From Sphingomonadales bacterium (lineage in GTDB: Bacteria; Pseudomonadota; Alphaproteobacteria; Sphingomonadales; Sphingomonadaceae): a DNA stretch of 64,000 nt. The stretch spans positions 1 through 64,000 of the forward strand of contig JAIXYT010000018.1 in the NCBI GenBank assembly GCA_027490095.1. The letters run 5' to 3'. The translations under genes and the position numbers were made by a program. The first letter of the stretch is position 1. Each line of letters begins with the position of its first letter. The notes below the pieces were generated by a model. It was not told the origin of the DNA. It saw only the letters and a list, made by a program, of their open reading frames with translations, and searched no databases. Of the stretch, positions 1-9,010 are shown piece by piece.

Positions 1-1
1 C

Positions 2-651
<650 letters not shown>

Positions 652-679
652 TGTTCGTGATGCAGGGTTTCCGTCGCCC

Positions 680-1180
680 ATGATCTTCCTGACCGTCGGA
701 ACGCAGGAGCCGTTCGACCGTCTGGTGCGGGCTGTCGACGCCTGGGCTGCCACCCATGATGTTCCGGTGTTCGGCCAGCTGGGCCGGCTGGCGGCAGACA
801 GCTATCTGCCCAGGCATTTTCCGTTCGAGAGCTTCGTGTCTGCCGACGAATTCCAGGAACGGCTGGAGGCCAGTCGCCTGCTGGTGGGCCACGCCGGAAT
901 GGGCTCCATCATCTCGGCCTTGAGCGCCGGGAAGCCGTTGCTGATGATGGCGCGCCGCGCTGCGCTTGGCGAACATCGCAACGAACATCAGCTGGCAACC
1001 GCTGCCCGCTTCGCCGGCCGCCCGGGCCTCCACGTGGCAGCTGATGCGCAGGCCGTTCCGGATCTGATCGACGAGCTGCTTGCGCAGGCGTCTCCAACGC
1101 CCGGCGGCGGGCAGATTTCGCCTTACGCGTCGCCGGAATTGGTGAACGCGATCAGGGATTTCATTCACCAGCGCCGTTGA
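680..1180 (+). CDS. Alg13/PssE-like glycosyltransferase subunit (GT28 C-terminal type)
   Basis: This 166-residue protein has the GT28 C-terminal fold signature of Alg13/PssE: an MIFLTVGTQEPFDRLVRAVD opening, SHAGMGS-like VGHAGMGSIISAL near residues 73-85, and GKPLLMMARRAALGEHRNEHQ, which holds the UDP-sugar-binding loop with conserved E and H. It would be the donor-binding catalytic half that works with the upstream Alg14-like protein on the cytoplasmic membrane face. The two genes form an isolated pair between gcdH and the molybdoenzyme. The length is normal for a stand-alone Alg13 homologue. Confidence 0.82.
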   Translation: MIFLTVGTQEPFDRLVRAVDAWAATHDVPVFGQLGRLAADSYLPRHFPFESFVSADEFQERLEASRLLVGHAGMGSIISALSAGKPLLMMARRAALGEHRNEHQLATAARFAGRPGLHVAADAQAVPDLIDELLAQASPTPGGGQISPYASPELVNAIRDFIHQRR

Positions 1181-1253
1181 GGGGCTGCGACGACTGGTCC
1201 ATGGTCGTTCGGCTGCCTTTCAGCCCTCGCCCGTCCGTGCTAGTGCCGAGGGG

Positions 1254-3488
1254 ATGCTGCAGAAGACCCCGGACCAGCCTTCGCGTGGAACCCGCTTCCT
1301 GCCGTCGCGTCGCGGGTTCCTGATCGGGACCGGGGCTGCGGTCGGGTTGCTGGTCGGCTATGCGCTGTGGCCCCGCACCTATCCGAACGCCTGGACCCCG
1401 GCGCAAGGGGAAACGCTGCTTGGGCCCTGGGTGAAGATCGGTCCGGACGGCCGCGTGACGGTTGCCGTTCCGCAGGCCGAGATGGGGCAGGGCATCCTGT
1501 CGGGCTTTGCCCAGATCGTGGCCGACGAGCTTGGCGCCGACTGGGCCATGATGGCGGTCGAGCCTGCGCCCTGGCACCCTGCCTATGCCAATGTCGGCCT
1601 TGCCACCTTCGCGACGGCGGGCCTTCCGGGGCCGCTGCGCGGGATGGCGGGCCGCCTGGGCGAGGAGGCCATCGAGCGGCTGAACCTCCACCTCACGGGC
1701 GGCAGCAACAGCGTCATGAGCTACCATGACGCGCTTCGCCGGGCGGCTGCCGAAGCACGCGCGCGGCTCGTTCTGGCGGCCGCCGACGAATGGGGTGTGG
1801 CGGCCGGGGAACTCGACACCGCGCGCGGCTTCGTCGTCTACAAGGCCAACCGCATGTCGTTCGCCGATGCGGCGAAGCTGGTGGACCCGGATGTCGAGCC
1901 CGGGGAACCGGTGCTTCGGCCTGCCGTGGCCCGTCCGCTCGACGGCAAGCCGCTGCCGCGCATCGACCTGCCGCCAAAGGTCGACGGTTCGGCCCGGTTC
2001 GGGGCCGATGTGCGGCTGCCCGGGATGGTGTTTGCCGCGATCCGTCACGGCCCGGTCGGCGGCCGCCTTGCCAGTGCGACGGCACCCCGGGGCGTGGTGC
2101 TGGTGAAGGGCCCCAACTGGATCGCCACCACCGGCGTGACCAGCTGGGAAGCGCGACGTGCGCTCGAGACGATCGAAGCGAAGTTCGCAGTCGACGGGCG
2201 CAAGGCCGGCGCCTGGATCCAGCAGGAACTCGCCAAGGCGGCGGCCGGCACCGGGGGCGAGGCGGTTGCCGAACATGGCGATGTCGATGCGGCCGACGGC
2301 ACCGTCATCGTTTCCGAATACAGCCTGCCCTATCTCGCCCACGCCTGCATGGAGCCGATGACGGCGACTGCCCGCATCGTCGGTGGCCGCGCCGAGGTGT
2401 GGGGGCCCACCCAGTCGCTCACGCTGGCGCACCGCCAGGTTGCCGACGCGCTCGGGCTCGACACCGATGCCGTCACCATTCATCCGACCCTTCTGGGCGG
2501 CGGCTTCGGCCGCAAGGCGGAGCCCGACGCGATGGTCGAGGCGGCGCTGATCGCGCGCGCCACGGCCAAGCCTGTCCAGCTGATCTGGAGCCGGGAGGAG
2601 GACCTCGGGTCCGACCGGTTCCGCCCGCCGGTCCATGCCCGCATGCGCGGCGTGCTGGCGCGTGAGAAGGCGGTTGCCGCCTGGGACAGCCGGATCGCCG
2701 TGCCTGCGGTGAACAACAGTTTCTCGAAGCGCAACATGCCGGCCATGGCCTCGGACACGGACAAGGCGTCGGCTGCCGAGATCGAGGGGCTGGCCGAGAT
2801 TCCCTACGCGGTCGACGCCTTCCGGGCCGTGCATGTGCCTGTCGGCCAGCCGGCGCCGCTCGGCTACTGGCGCTCGGTCGGGCACAGCTTTTCGGGCTTC
2901 ATCGTCGAAAGCTTCGTCGACGAGCTGGCAGCCGCCGCCGCGATCGACCCGCTCGCCTTCCGCCTGAAGCTGCTGGACGGCAAGCCCCGCCACCAGGCCG
3001 TCCTGAAGGCGGCAGCAGAGGCAGGCAAGTGGGGCACGCCTGCGCCCAAGGGCTTCGCCCGCGGGATCGCGCTGCACGAGAGCTTCGGCTCGATTGCAGC
3101 CATGGTGGTGACGGCGGGCGTGGTTGCCGGCCAGGTGCGCCTGCTGGAAGTGGTGAGTGCGATCGACTGCGGCCGCGCCATCGCGCCCGACAGCGTCCGC
3201 GCACAGCTGGAAGGGGCGGCCATCATGGGCCTGTCGGCTGCGCTGGGCGAGGAGATCACATTTGCCGACGGCGAAGCCGAACAGCGCAACTTCGACCGCT
3301 ACAGCGTGCTGAAGCTGGCCGACGCGCCGATCCGCCAGGCGACCGTGATCGTCAACGCGGGCGGGCCGCTTGGCGGCGTGGGCGAACCGGGCCTGCCGCC
3401 GGCAGCCCCGGCGCTTGCAAATGCACTGGCGGCCGCCACCGGCAAGCGGGCCCGCAGCCTGCCGCTCGCCAGAGCCTACGCGGCGTAG
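1254..3488 (+). CDS. xanthine dehydrogenase family molybdopterin-binding subunit (IorB-like), Tat-exported
   Basis: This 744-residue protein belongs to the aldehyde/isoquinoline oxidoreductase beta-subunit family. A twin-arginine motif (SRRGFLIG, about residues 21-28) followed by a hydrophobic stretch indicates Tat export of the folded Mo-cofactor protein to the periplasm. GGGFGRKAEPD (about residues 417-427) and GGVGEPGLPP near the C terminus match cofactor-binding segments; Glu711 is the expected catalytic glutamate. Such subunits normally work with a small [2Fe-2S] alpha subunit and a cytochrome, and neither is encoded nearby. Ferrochelatase follows with no gap (the TAG is directly followed by ATG), so the two are probably co-transcribed. 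The substrate cannot be told from sequence. Confidence 0.88.
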   Translation: MLQKTPDQPSRGTRFLPSRRGFLIGTGAAVGLLVGYALWPRTYPNAWTPAQGETLLGPWVKIGPDGRVTVAVPQAEMGQGILSGFAQIVADELGADWAMMAVEPAPWHPAYANVGLATFATAGLPGPLRGMAGRLGEEAIERLNLHLTGGSNSVMSYHDALRRAAAEARARLVLAAADEWGVAAGELDTARGFVVYKANRMSFADAAKLVDPDVEPGEPVLRPAVARPLDGKPLPRIDLPPKVDGSARFGADVRLPGMVFAAIRHGPVGGRLASATAPRGVVLVKGPNWIATTGVTSWEARRALETIEAKFAVDGRKAGAWIQQELAKAAAGTGGEAVAEHGDVDAADGTVIVSEYSLPYLAHACMEPMTATARIVGGRAEVWGPTQSLTLAHRQVADALGLDTDAVTIHPTLLGGGFGRKAEPDAMVEAALIARATAKPVQLIWSREEDLGSDRFRPPVHARMRGVLAREKAVAAWDSRIAVPAVNNSFSKRNMPAMASDTDKASAAEIEGLAEIPYAVDAFRAVHVPVGQPAPLGYWRSVGHSFSGFIVESFVDELAAAAAIDPLAFRLKLLDGKPRHQAVLKAAAEAGKWGTPAPKGFARGIALHESFGSIAAMVVTAGVVAGQVRLLEVVSAIDCGRAIAPDSVRAQLEGAAIMGLSAALGEEITFADGEAEQRNFDRYSVLKLADAPIRQATVIVNAGGPLGGVGEPGLPPAAPALANALAAATGKRARSLPLARAYAA

Positions 3489-4505
3489 ATGACGCGTCCT
3501 GCGGATCACCCGCCCGTCCGGTCGGGCAAGGTCGGGCTTTTGCTCGTGAACCTGGGGTCGCCCGACGCGCCCGACGTGCCGGCGGTGAAGACCTATCTCG
3601 ACCAGTTCCTGTCGGACCGGCGGGTGGTCGAGATCCCGCCCATCCTGTGGCAGCCGCTGTTGAAGCTGGTGATCCTGAACACCCGCCCGAAGACGACGGC
3701 CGCCAACTATGCGAAGATCTGGGACAAGGCGGAAAATGAAAGCCCGCTGAAGCTGATCACCCGCAACCAGGCAAAGCTTCTGGACGGTGCCTTCGGGCCG
3801 AATGTCGTCGTCGATTATGCGATGCGCTACGGCAACCCGCCGATGGACCTCGCTCTGGATCGGCTGAAGGCGGCGGGCTGCGACCGGATCTGCATTGCCC
3901 CGCTCTATCCCCAATATTCGGGCGCAACCACCGGCAGCGTGATGGACGAGGTGTTCCGCTGGGCCAATGGCCAGCGCTGGATGCCGGCGTTGCGCTCTCT
4001 GGCGCCCTATCATGACCATCCTGCCCATATCGCGGCGCTGAAGACCTCGCTCGAGACGAGTCTTGGGGCCCTCGACTTCGTGCCCGAGCGCATCGTGCTC
4101 AGCTTCCACGGCATGCCGCGCCGCACGCTGGACCTGGGCGACCCCTATCATTGCCAGTGCCAGAAGACGGCGCGCCTGCTGCGCGAGGCCATGGGCATGT
4201 CGGCCGCGCAGATGCCGATCGCCTTCCAGAGCCTGTTCGGGCGGGCCGAATGGCTGAAGCCCTACACCCAGCCGCTGCTGGAGGAGATGGCAGCCGGCGG
4301 CGTGAAAAAGGTGGCCGTGCTGATGCCGGGCTTTTCGGCCGACTGCATCGAGACGCTGGAGGAAATCGCGGAAGAAGCACGCGACGCCTTCCTGGAGAAG
4401 GGCGGCACCCATTATGCGGCGCTTCCCTGCCTCAACACCTCGGCGGAAGGCATGGCGATGCTGAAGACCCTGCTCGGCGAGGCGCTTGCGGGCTGGATTT
4501 CCTGA
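3489..4505 (+). CDS. hemH: ferrochelatase
   Basis: This 338-residue protein inserts Fe2+ into protoporphyrin IX in the last step of haem synthesis. The opening GLLLVNLGSPDAP is the family N-terminal signature. SFHGMP contains the conserved catalytic histidine (His207), DPYHCQCQKTARLL follows it, and DCIETLEEIAEEARD near residue 280 carries the conserved acidic residues. Length is normal for proteobacterial HemH. The ATG directly abuts the stop of the molybdoenzyme gene, implying translational coupling. The start is fixed by that junction and by the family's usual short N terminus. Confidence 0.95.
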   Translation: MTRPADHPPVRSGKVGLLLVNLGSPDAPDVPAVKTYLDQFLSDRRVVEIPPILWQPLLKLVILNTRPKTTAANYAKIWDKAENESPLKLITRNQAKLLDGAFGPNVVVDYAMRYGNPPMDLALDRLKAAGCDRICIAPLYPQYSGATTGSVMDEVFRWANGQRWMPALRSLAPYHDHPAHIAALKTSLETSLGALDFVPERIVLSFHGMPRRTLDLGDPYHCQCQKTARLLREAMGMSAAQMPIAFQSLFGRAEWLKPYTQPLLEEMAAGGVKKVAVLMPGFSADCIETLEEIAEEARDAFLEKGGTHYAALPCLNTSAEGMAMLKTLLGEALAGWIS

Positions 4506-4582
4506 GACTTTCCGCACGGGGGCCGCTTGTGCGGGCCTCAGGCCCCGTCTAGCTTCGCGGAAAGACGGAAGGGGAGAGGATC

Positions 4583-5305
4583 ATGGCGCGTGTTGCACTT
4601 GTCACCGGGGGCACCCGGGGCATCGGGGAGGCCATCTGTGTCGGCTTGAAGGCTGCCGGCTTCACCGTGGCTGCAAACTATGTCGGTTCGGATGACCGGG
4701 CGAAGGCCTTTACCGAGCGGACGGGAATCAAGGCCTGGAAATGGAATGTCGCCGACCATCAGGCGACGCTCGACAATGTCGCGGCGATCGAGGCCGAGCT
4801 GGGCCCTGTCGACGTGGTGGTGAACAATGCCGGGATCACACGCGACGGCACGCTCTTGAAGATGACCTTCGAGGCCTGGAAAGAAGTGATCGACGTCAAC
4901 CTGGGCGGTTGCTTCAACCTTGCCAAGGCGACCTTCCCGGGGATGCGCCAGCGCGGCTGGGGCCGGATCGTGAACATCGGCAGCATCAACGGGCAGGCCG
5001 GGCAATATGGGCAGGTGAACTATGCGGCCGCCAAATCGGGCATCCATGGCTTCACCAAGGCGCTGGCGCAGGAAGGCGCGAAGTTCGGGGTGACCGTGAA
5101 CGCGATCGCACCCGGCTATATCGACACCGACATGGTGGCCGCGGTGCCGCCCGACGTGCTGGAAAAGATCGTCGCCAAGATCCCGGTGGGCCGGCTGGGC
5201 AATGCCGGCGAGATCGCGCGCGCGGTGGTGTTCCTGTGCTCGGAGGATGCCGGGTTCATCACGGGCAGCACGATGAGCGTGAATGGCGGGCAGCATATGT
5301 ACTAG
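4583..5305 (+). CDS. phaB: acetoacetyl-CoA reductase, PhaB type
   Basis: This 240-residue short-chain dehydrogenase reduces acetoacetyl-CoA to (R)-3-hydroxybutyryl-CoA with NADPH, the second step of polyhydroxybutyrate synthesis. The Rossmann glycine motif is TGGTRGIG (residues 8-15). NNAGITRDGTLLKM, the catalytic Ser in NIGSINGQAGQYGQ and the YxxxK pair in NYAAAKSG are all present. The C-terminal VNGGQHMY is characteristic of PhaB rather than FabG. The GGGGAGAGGATC sequence just upstream supplies a good ribosome site. No phaC or phaA is in the window, so a FabG-like role cannot be fully excluded. Confidence 0.88.
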   Translation: MARVALVTGGTRGIGEAICVGLKAAGFTVAANYVGSDDRAKAFTERTGIKAWKWNVADHQATLDNVAAIEAELGPVDVVVNNAGITRDGTLLKMTFEAWKEVIDVNLGGCFNLAKATFPGMRQRGWGRIVNIGSINGQAGQYGQVNYAAAKSGIHGFTKALAQEGAKFGVTVNAIAPGYIDTDMVAAVPPDVLEKIVAKIPVGRLGNAGEIARAVVFLCSEDAGFITGSTMSVNGGQHMY

Positions 5306-5316
5306 CGGAGGCGGCC

Positions 5317-5480
5317 GCGATTTGTGCGCAGCACAAACTCGCGGACTCGCTGCAGCGTTCGGCCGGCTGCGCGGGCGATCTCTATCGCCCGCCAGTCCGA
5401 CGACTCGCGGCTTTGCCGCGAAATTCCTGTCTTTTCCTTGCCTTCCAAAGCGGACTCGGCGGCTTAGCCGCCGGCCGCTA
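5317..5480 (+). repeat. multi-hairpin dispersed repeat, copy A
   Basis: Four hairpins follow phaB. Stem TTTGTG closes loop CGCAG (5321-5337). Stem GCGGGCGAT closes loop CTCT (5371-5392). Stem CGCGG closes loop CTTTG (5406-5420). Stem CGGCGGC closes loop TTA (5457-5473). The same four hairpins, with nearly identical offsets (50, 35 and 51 bases), conserved linkers such as GGACTCGC and GTCCGACGA, and three re-paired stems, occur as copy B at 40.2-40.4 kb. The sequence lies on the same strand in both copies. It is noncoding as far as can be seen. Confidence 0.75.
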
Positions 5481-5490
5481 AGCCCAAAGA

Positions 5491-5694
5491 ATGCTCACCA
5501 AACGCAGTTTCACCATCCAGGGCCACCGCACCTCGATTGCGCTCGAACCCCAGTTCTGGGCCGCCTTCGACGCGGCCGTGGCTGAGGACGCAACCACCCC
5601 GACCGCCTGGATCACCCGGCTGGACGAAGCCCGAACCACCCCGCTTGCGAGCGCGATCCGGGTCGAGCTGCTCAGACGAGCGACAGCCCGATAA
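5491..5694 (+). CDS. small ribbon-helix-helix domain protein
   Basis: This 67-residue protein resembles the RHH_4 family of small ribbon-helix-helix proteins: a basic beta-strand KRSFTIQGHRTSIALEPQFWAAF, then helices TPTAWITRLDEAR and LASAIRVELLRRA. Proteins of this family are annotated as DNA-binding or arylsulfate-sulfotransferase-like, but their role is mostly unknown. It follows copy A of the hairpin repeat and has no obvious Shine-Dalgarno sequence. Its end overlaps the convergent NUDIX gene by 23 bases. The family call rests on the beta-strand and helix pattern; the regulatory target is unknown. Confidence 0.72.
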   Translation: MLTKRSFTIQGHRTSIALEPQFWAAFDAAVAEDATTPTAWITRLDEARTTPLASAIRVELLRRATAR

Positions 5695-6199
5695 GGAGCC
5701 GTGTGTCGATCACGCAGCCGCGGGTTCGGGCTTGCGCGATGAAGGCGGGGATGCCCGAGACCGGCACGACATGCACGCGGATCCCTTCGCTGGGCGTACC
5801 GCCCCCGGCCCCCGTGCGGGTGAGGCCGGTCGCGCGGTAGAGGTGGAAGATCTCGCCCACCATGCCGGGCGAGGAGGCGAATTCGCCGATTTCCTCCCAC
5901 TCGGTCGCCTCGAAGCCGGTTTCCTCGTGCAGTTCGCGCCGGGCGGAGGCGAACACGGCCTCGCCCTCGGTTTCGTCGCCGACAAGGCCAGCGGGCAGCT
6001 CGATGCAGGGGCGCCCCAACGGCGGGCGATACTGCTCGACCAGAACGATCTCGTGGGCGCTGGTGAGGGCGAGGATGACGGCGGCCTGGATGCCGCGGGC
6101 GCGCTTGACATACTCCCACTGGCCGTCGTCGCCCCATGGGGCAACATGGGCTTCGAGGAATTTGCCCTGCCAGACGGGACGCCCGGCCGGATCGCTCAT
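5672..6199 (-). CDS. NUDIX hydrolase, ADP-ribose pyrophosphatase type
   Basis: This 175-residue protein contains a perfect NUDIX box (Gx5Ex7REx2EExG) at residues 74-96. An upstream ELPAGLVG segment and a QYRPP motif are typical of ADP-ribose/NDP-sugar pyrophosphatases that cleave ADP-ribose to AMP and ribose 5-phosphate with Mg2+. The start ATG overlaps the stop of the acyl-CoA dehydrogenase gene (ATGA), which fixes it against longer in-frame extensions. It is the last gene of the operon at 9.5-5.7 kb. The exact substrate is not determined by the sequence alone. Confidence 0.88.
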   Translation of the reverse strand: MSDPAGRPVWQGKFLEAHVAPWGDDGQWEYVKRARGIQAAVILALTSAHEIVLVEQYRPPLGRPCIELPAGLVGDETEGEAVFASARRELHEETGFEATEWEEIGEFASSPGMVGEIFHLYRATGLTRTGAGGGTPSEGIRVHVVPVSGIPAFIAQARTRGCVIDTRLLIGLSLV

Positions 6200-7434
6200 T
6201 CGGCGGCCTTCACATAGGGGATGGGCAGCCCGTCGGCGGTCGGCGTCGCCTCGAACTCGGTGCCGCTGCGCATCAGCTGGCGGCCGATCGCGAACTTGTG
6301 GACTTCGGTCGGGCCGTCGTAGAGGCGGAAGGGGCGCATGTCGCGGTAGATCATCTCCACGACGGTCTCGTCGGTGACGCCGATCCCGCCCAGCACCTGC
6401 ACGCAGCGGTCGGTGACCTGGAACAGCCGCTCGGAAATCTCGGCCTTGGCAATGGAGCTTTCGTGCCGGCCCTTCACGCCCTGGTCCATCAGCCAGGCGG
6501 TCTGCCAGATCAGCAGGCGGCTGACCTTGAGGTCGATCTCGTTCTGCGCCAGCAGGAAGGACACCCCCTGGTGCTCGCCCAGGGTCTTGCCGAAGGCGGT
6601 GCGGGTGCGGGCGTGGTTGATGGCAATGGAATGCGCGCGGGCGGCGGCCCCCAGCCAGCGCATGCAGTGCGTCATCCGCGCGGGCGCAAGGCGCATCTGG
6701 GCATAGCGGAAGGCCTCGCCGACTTCGCCCAGCACGGCGGAGGCGGGGAGGGTGAGATTTCGCAAGCGGACGACGCCATGGCCTTCGACATAGTTGCGGT
6801 CCATCGAGTTCATGACGCGCTCGATCACGATGCCGGGCGTGTCGCCTTCGCACAGGAACAGGGTGGGGCCGTCAGGGCCGTGGGCGTTGGGGGCAACGCG
6901 GGCCATGACGATCCAGGTCTTGGCCCCATTGGCCCCGGTGATCAGCCACTTCAGGCCGTTGATCACATAGTTGGTGCCGTCGAAGCGGGCCTCGGTCTTC
7001 AGCTGGGCCGGGTCCGATCCGGCGCCGTCGGGCTCCGTCATTGCAAAGACGGTGCGGCGATGGCCCTCGACGGCGGGCTTCAGGAACTGGGCCGCTTGGT
7101 CCTCGCGGCAGATCTTCGACAGGATGAACATGTTGCCTTCGTCGGGCGCGGCGCAGTTCATCGCGATGGGGCCGAGCGTCGACCAGCCGGCGGCTTCCAG
7201 CACCACGGCAGCCTCCACGTGGCTGAGGCCCATGCCGCCGAATGTCTTCGCGACCTGGATCGAGAGCAGGCCGGCGCGCCGAGCCTTTTCCACCAGCTCC
7301 TGCCGGAGTTCGTCGGTGGGCCCATGCTGCGTCAGGCGCGGGTCGCGTTCATGCGGGATGATCTCGTCGATCACGAAGCGGCGGGTGCGCTGGGCAAGCT
7401 CCGCAAGCTCGGGCGAAATCGAGAAGTCGATCAT
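6196..7434 (-). CDS. acyl-CoA dehydrogenase (ACAD10/11-like)
   Basis: This 412-residue flavoprotein starts at MIDFSISPELAEL. It carries acyl-CoA dehydrogenase signatures: FAMTEPDGAGSDPAQL (FAD/substrate-binding strand), NGLKWLITGA, and the C-terminal QVLGGIGVTDE and RPFRLYDGPTEVHK. The C-terminal RLYDGPTEVH pattern and the partner aminoglycoside-phosphotransferase-like gene immediately upstream reproduce the domain pairing fused in eukaryotic ACAD10/ACAD11, which handle 4-hydroxy acyl-CoAs by phosphorylation and elimination. That analogy suggests, but does not prove, hydroxy-fatty-acid catabolism. Start chosen because it overlaps the upstream stop as ATGA. Confidence 0.9.
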   Translation of the reverse strand: MIDFSISPELAELAQRTRRFVIDEIIPHERDPRLTQHGPTDELRQELVEKARRAGLLSIQVAKTFGGMGLSHVEAAVVLEAAGWSTLGPIAMNCAAPDEGNMFILSKICREDQAAQFLKPAVEGHRRTVFAMTEPDGAGSDPAQLKTEARFDGTNYVINGLKWLITGANGAKTWIVMARVAPNAHGPDGPTLFLCEGDTPGIVIERVMNSMDRNYVEGHGVVRLRNLTLPASAVLGEVGEAFRYAQMRLAPARMTHCMRWLGAAARAHSIAINHARTRTAFGKTLGEHQGVSFLLAQNEIDLKVSRLLIWQTAWLMDQGVKGRHESSIAKAEISERLFQVTDRCVQVLGGIGVTDETVVEMIYRDMRPFRLYDGPTEVHKFAIGRQLMRSGTEFEATPTADGLPIPYVKAAE

Positions 7435-8468
7435 CCAATGTCTCCAAAACTGTCGAGCGCCTGGGCGAGGATCGCCGCGGCAAGCTCTGCGAAGCCCGCA
7501 TAGCGGTCTCCGACGAGGCCACCCTGCTGCCACAAGCGATAGAGTTGCATCCACGCGGTCGCGAGCCGCAGCCGGGCAAGGCCCAGGTGCCAGCCGAGAT
7601 CGGGTGGTGTGGCGCCAGTTGCCCGCGCATAGGCGGCAACGACGTCAGCCCTGCGCGGAAAGCCGGTGGTCAGCGACGGGACGGCGTTGAGCGCGTGCGT
7701 GCCCGACATGTCCCCGGGTTCGATCCAGTAGGAGAGGAGGACGGCAAGATCGAAGGCCGGCGGCCCCAGCGTCCCCATGTCCCAGTCGATGAGCGCGGTC
7801 GCCTTTCGCGCCGCAGGGTCGACCAGCAGATTGTCGAACTTCGCGTCCATGTGGAGGACGCGGGCAGGCGGGTCGGCCGGGATCGACCCGCCCATCAGGC
7901 CCAAAAGCGGCGCCAGTGCTGCCGGGGCGTCCGCGCCGAAGGCCGCCTCGGCGCGCCTGGCCCAGCCCCTCAGCTGGCGCTCGGCAAACCCCGTCGCCTT
8001 GCCGATCGCGGCAAGGCCCTGCGTCTCGGGCTCCAGCGCGTGCAGCTGTGCAAGCGCGCCCACCAATGCCTCGATCAGCCAGCCTGCATCGGCCGAACCC
8101 ATCCCCTCGGGCAGGCTCCCCCCGATCGCGACCCCGGGCCGGTATTCGATCAGCTGGAAATCGACCCCGATGATGGACCGGTCGTCGCAGAAGGCGATCG
8201 ACCGTGGTGCAAGCGGAAAGACGGGGTTGAGCGCGTCCAGCACCCGCGCCTCGCGCGCCATGTCGGAGGCGCCATGGGCAAGCGTTCCGGCTGGCGGGCG
8301 GCGGAACACGGCGGGGCGACCATCCAGTTGCACCAGATAGTTGAGGTTCGCGAGACCGCCTGCGAACTGCCTCGGCGGGGCAGACCGGTCAAGGTGCAGC
8401 CCCCGGCCGGCCAGCCAATCGGCAACAGGCGCCCAATCCTGCGGTGCGGCGTCCGCGCGAAAGCTCAT
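7431..8468 (-). CDS. phosphotransferase family protein (APH fold, ACAD10-like kinase)
   Basis: This 345-residue protein has the aminoglycoside phosphotransferase/choline kinase fold. The catalytic loop is HMDAKFDNLL (HxDxxxxN, about residues 203-212) and the Mg2+-binding motif is LIDWDMGTLG. The N lobe contains AGGLANLNYLVQLDG and VFRRPP, the ATP-contact region. In ACAD10/11-type systems this kinase phosphorylates a 4-hydroxyacyl-CoA so the dehydrogenase partner can eliminate phosphate. Its stop overlaps the dehydrogenase ATG and its start overlaps the GNAT stop, so expression is coupled. The usual catalytic-loop Gly of HGD is Met here. Confidence 0.87.
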   Translation of the reverse strand: MSFRADAAPQDWAPVADWLAGRGLHLDRSAPPRQFAGGLANLNYLVQLDGRPAVFRRPPAGTLAHGASDMAREARVLDALNPVFPLAPRSIAFCDDRSIIGVDFQLIEYRPGVAIGGSLPEGMGSADAGWLIEALVGALAQLHALEPETQGLAAIGKATGFAERQLRGWARRAEAAFGADAPAALAPLLGLMGGSIPADPPARVLHMDAKFDNLLVDPAARKATALIDWDMGTLGPPAFDLAVLLSYWIEPGDMSGTHALNAVPSLTTGFPRRADVVAAYARATGATPPDLGWHLGLARLRLATAWMQLYRLWQQGGLVGDRYAGFAELAAAILAQALDSFGDIG

Positions 8469-8962
8469 GGGCGGCGCGCCATCGCCATCCTGAGGGCCGG
8501 GTCGAACCCATGCTCTGCCTCCTGCGCCAGAATGGCTGCAAGCCAGGGGGGCGCTTGCACGGCCGTAAGCTCCGAAAAGCCCATGCGCGCATACATTGGC
8601 CCATTGAACGGCAGTTCGCGATCCGTCGTCAGAGATACCATCGCAAGCCCCTCGGCACGGGCGTGCGACAGCGCAGTCTCGACCAGTGCACGGGCCCGCC
8701 CCTGGCGTTGGGCTGCGGGGTGGACGGAAACCTCGAGGATATGCAGCCAGCCCTCGATCGGCTCCGCCTCGAGGAACCCTTGGGCCACATCATCGGCGTC
8801 GACCGAGACCCAGACCTTCACATGCGGCGGGATCGAATGGGCCGGCGCCGAGTGGGGCAGGTCGCGCACGAACGCCATGTGGGTGCCGGCGAAGCGCTCC
8901 TCGGCGGCATCCTCGATCTCGGCGAGGCGGGGAAGCTCGTCAGGGCGCGCCGGTCGGATCAT
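8465..8962 (-). CDS. GNAT family N-acetyltransferase
   Basis: This 165-residue protein fits the GNAT fold. MIRPARPDELPRLAEIEDAAEERF forms the N-terminal strand and helix, LHILEVSVHPAAQRQGRARAL is motif A with the acetyl-CoA-binding Q/RxxGxG/A loop (QRQGRA), and SLTTDRELPFNGPMYARMGF is motif B. The start at 8962 was chosen over an in-frame ATG 36 bases upstream because the fold begins there. It probably acetylates a small molecule or N terminus; the substrate is unknown. It sits between the crystallin-like secreted protein (48-base gap) and the phosphotransferase (4-base overlap). Confidence 0.84.
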   Translation of the reverse strand: MIRPARPDELPRLAEIEDAAEERFAGTHMAFVRDLPHSAPAHSIPPHVKVWVSVDADDVAQGFLEAEPIEGWLHILEVSVHPAAQRQGRARALVETALSHARAEGLAMVSLTTDRELPFNGPMYARMGFSELTAVQAPPWLAAILAQEAEHGFDPALRMAMARRP

Positions 8963-9010
8963 GCCTGCCTTCTGGCGCTGCCGCGCGCTCCCTTGCAACT
9001 GGTGCCCCTG

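Noticed and set aside
1161-4517. A minus-strand open frame of over 1,100 codons opposite the molybdoenzyme and hemH genes
   Set aside because: Its product is low-complexity Arg/His/Gly/Ala-rich with no motif, and it is antisense to two well-supported genes. Long antisense frames are expected in high-GC DNA.
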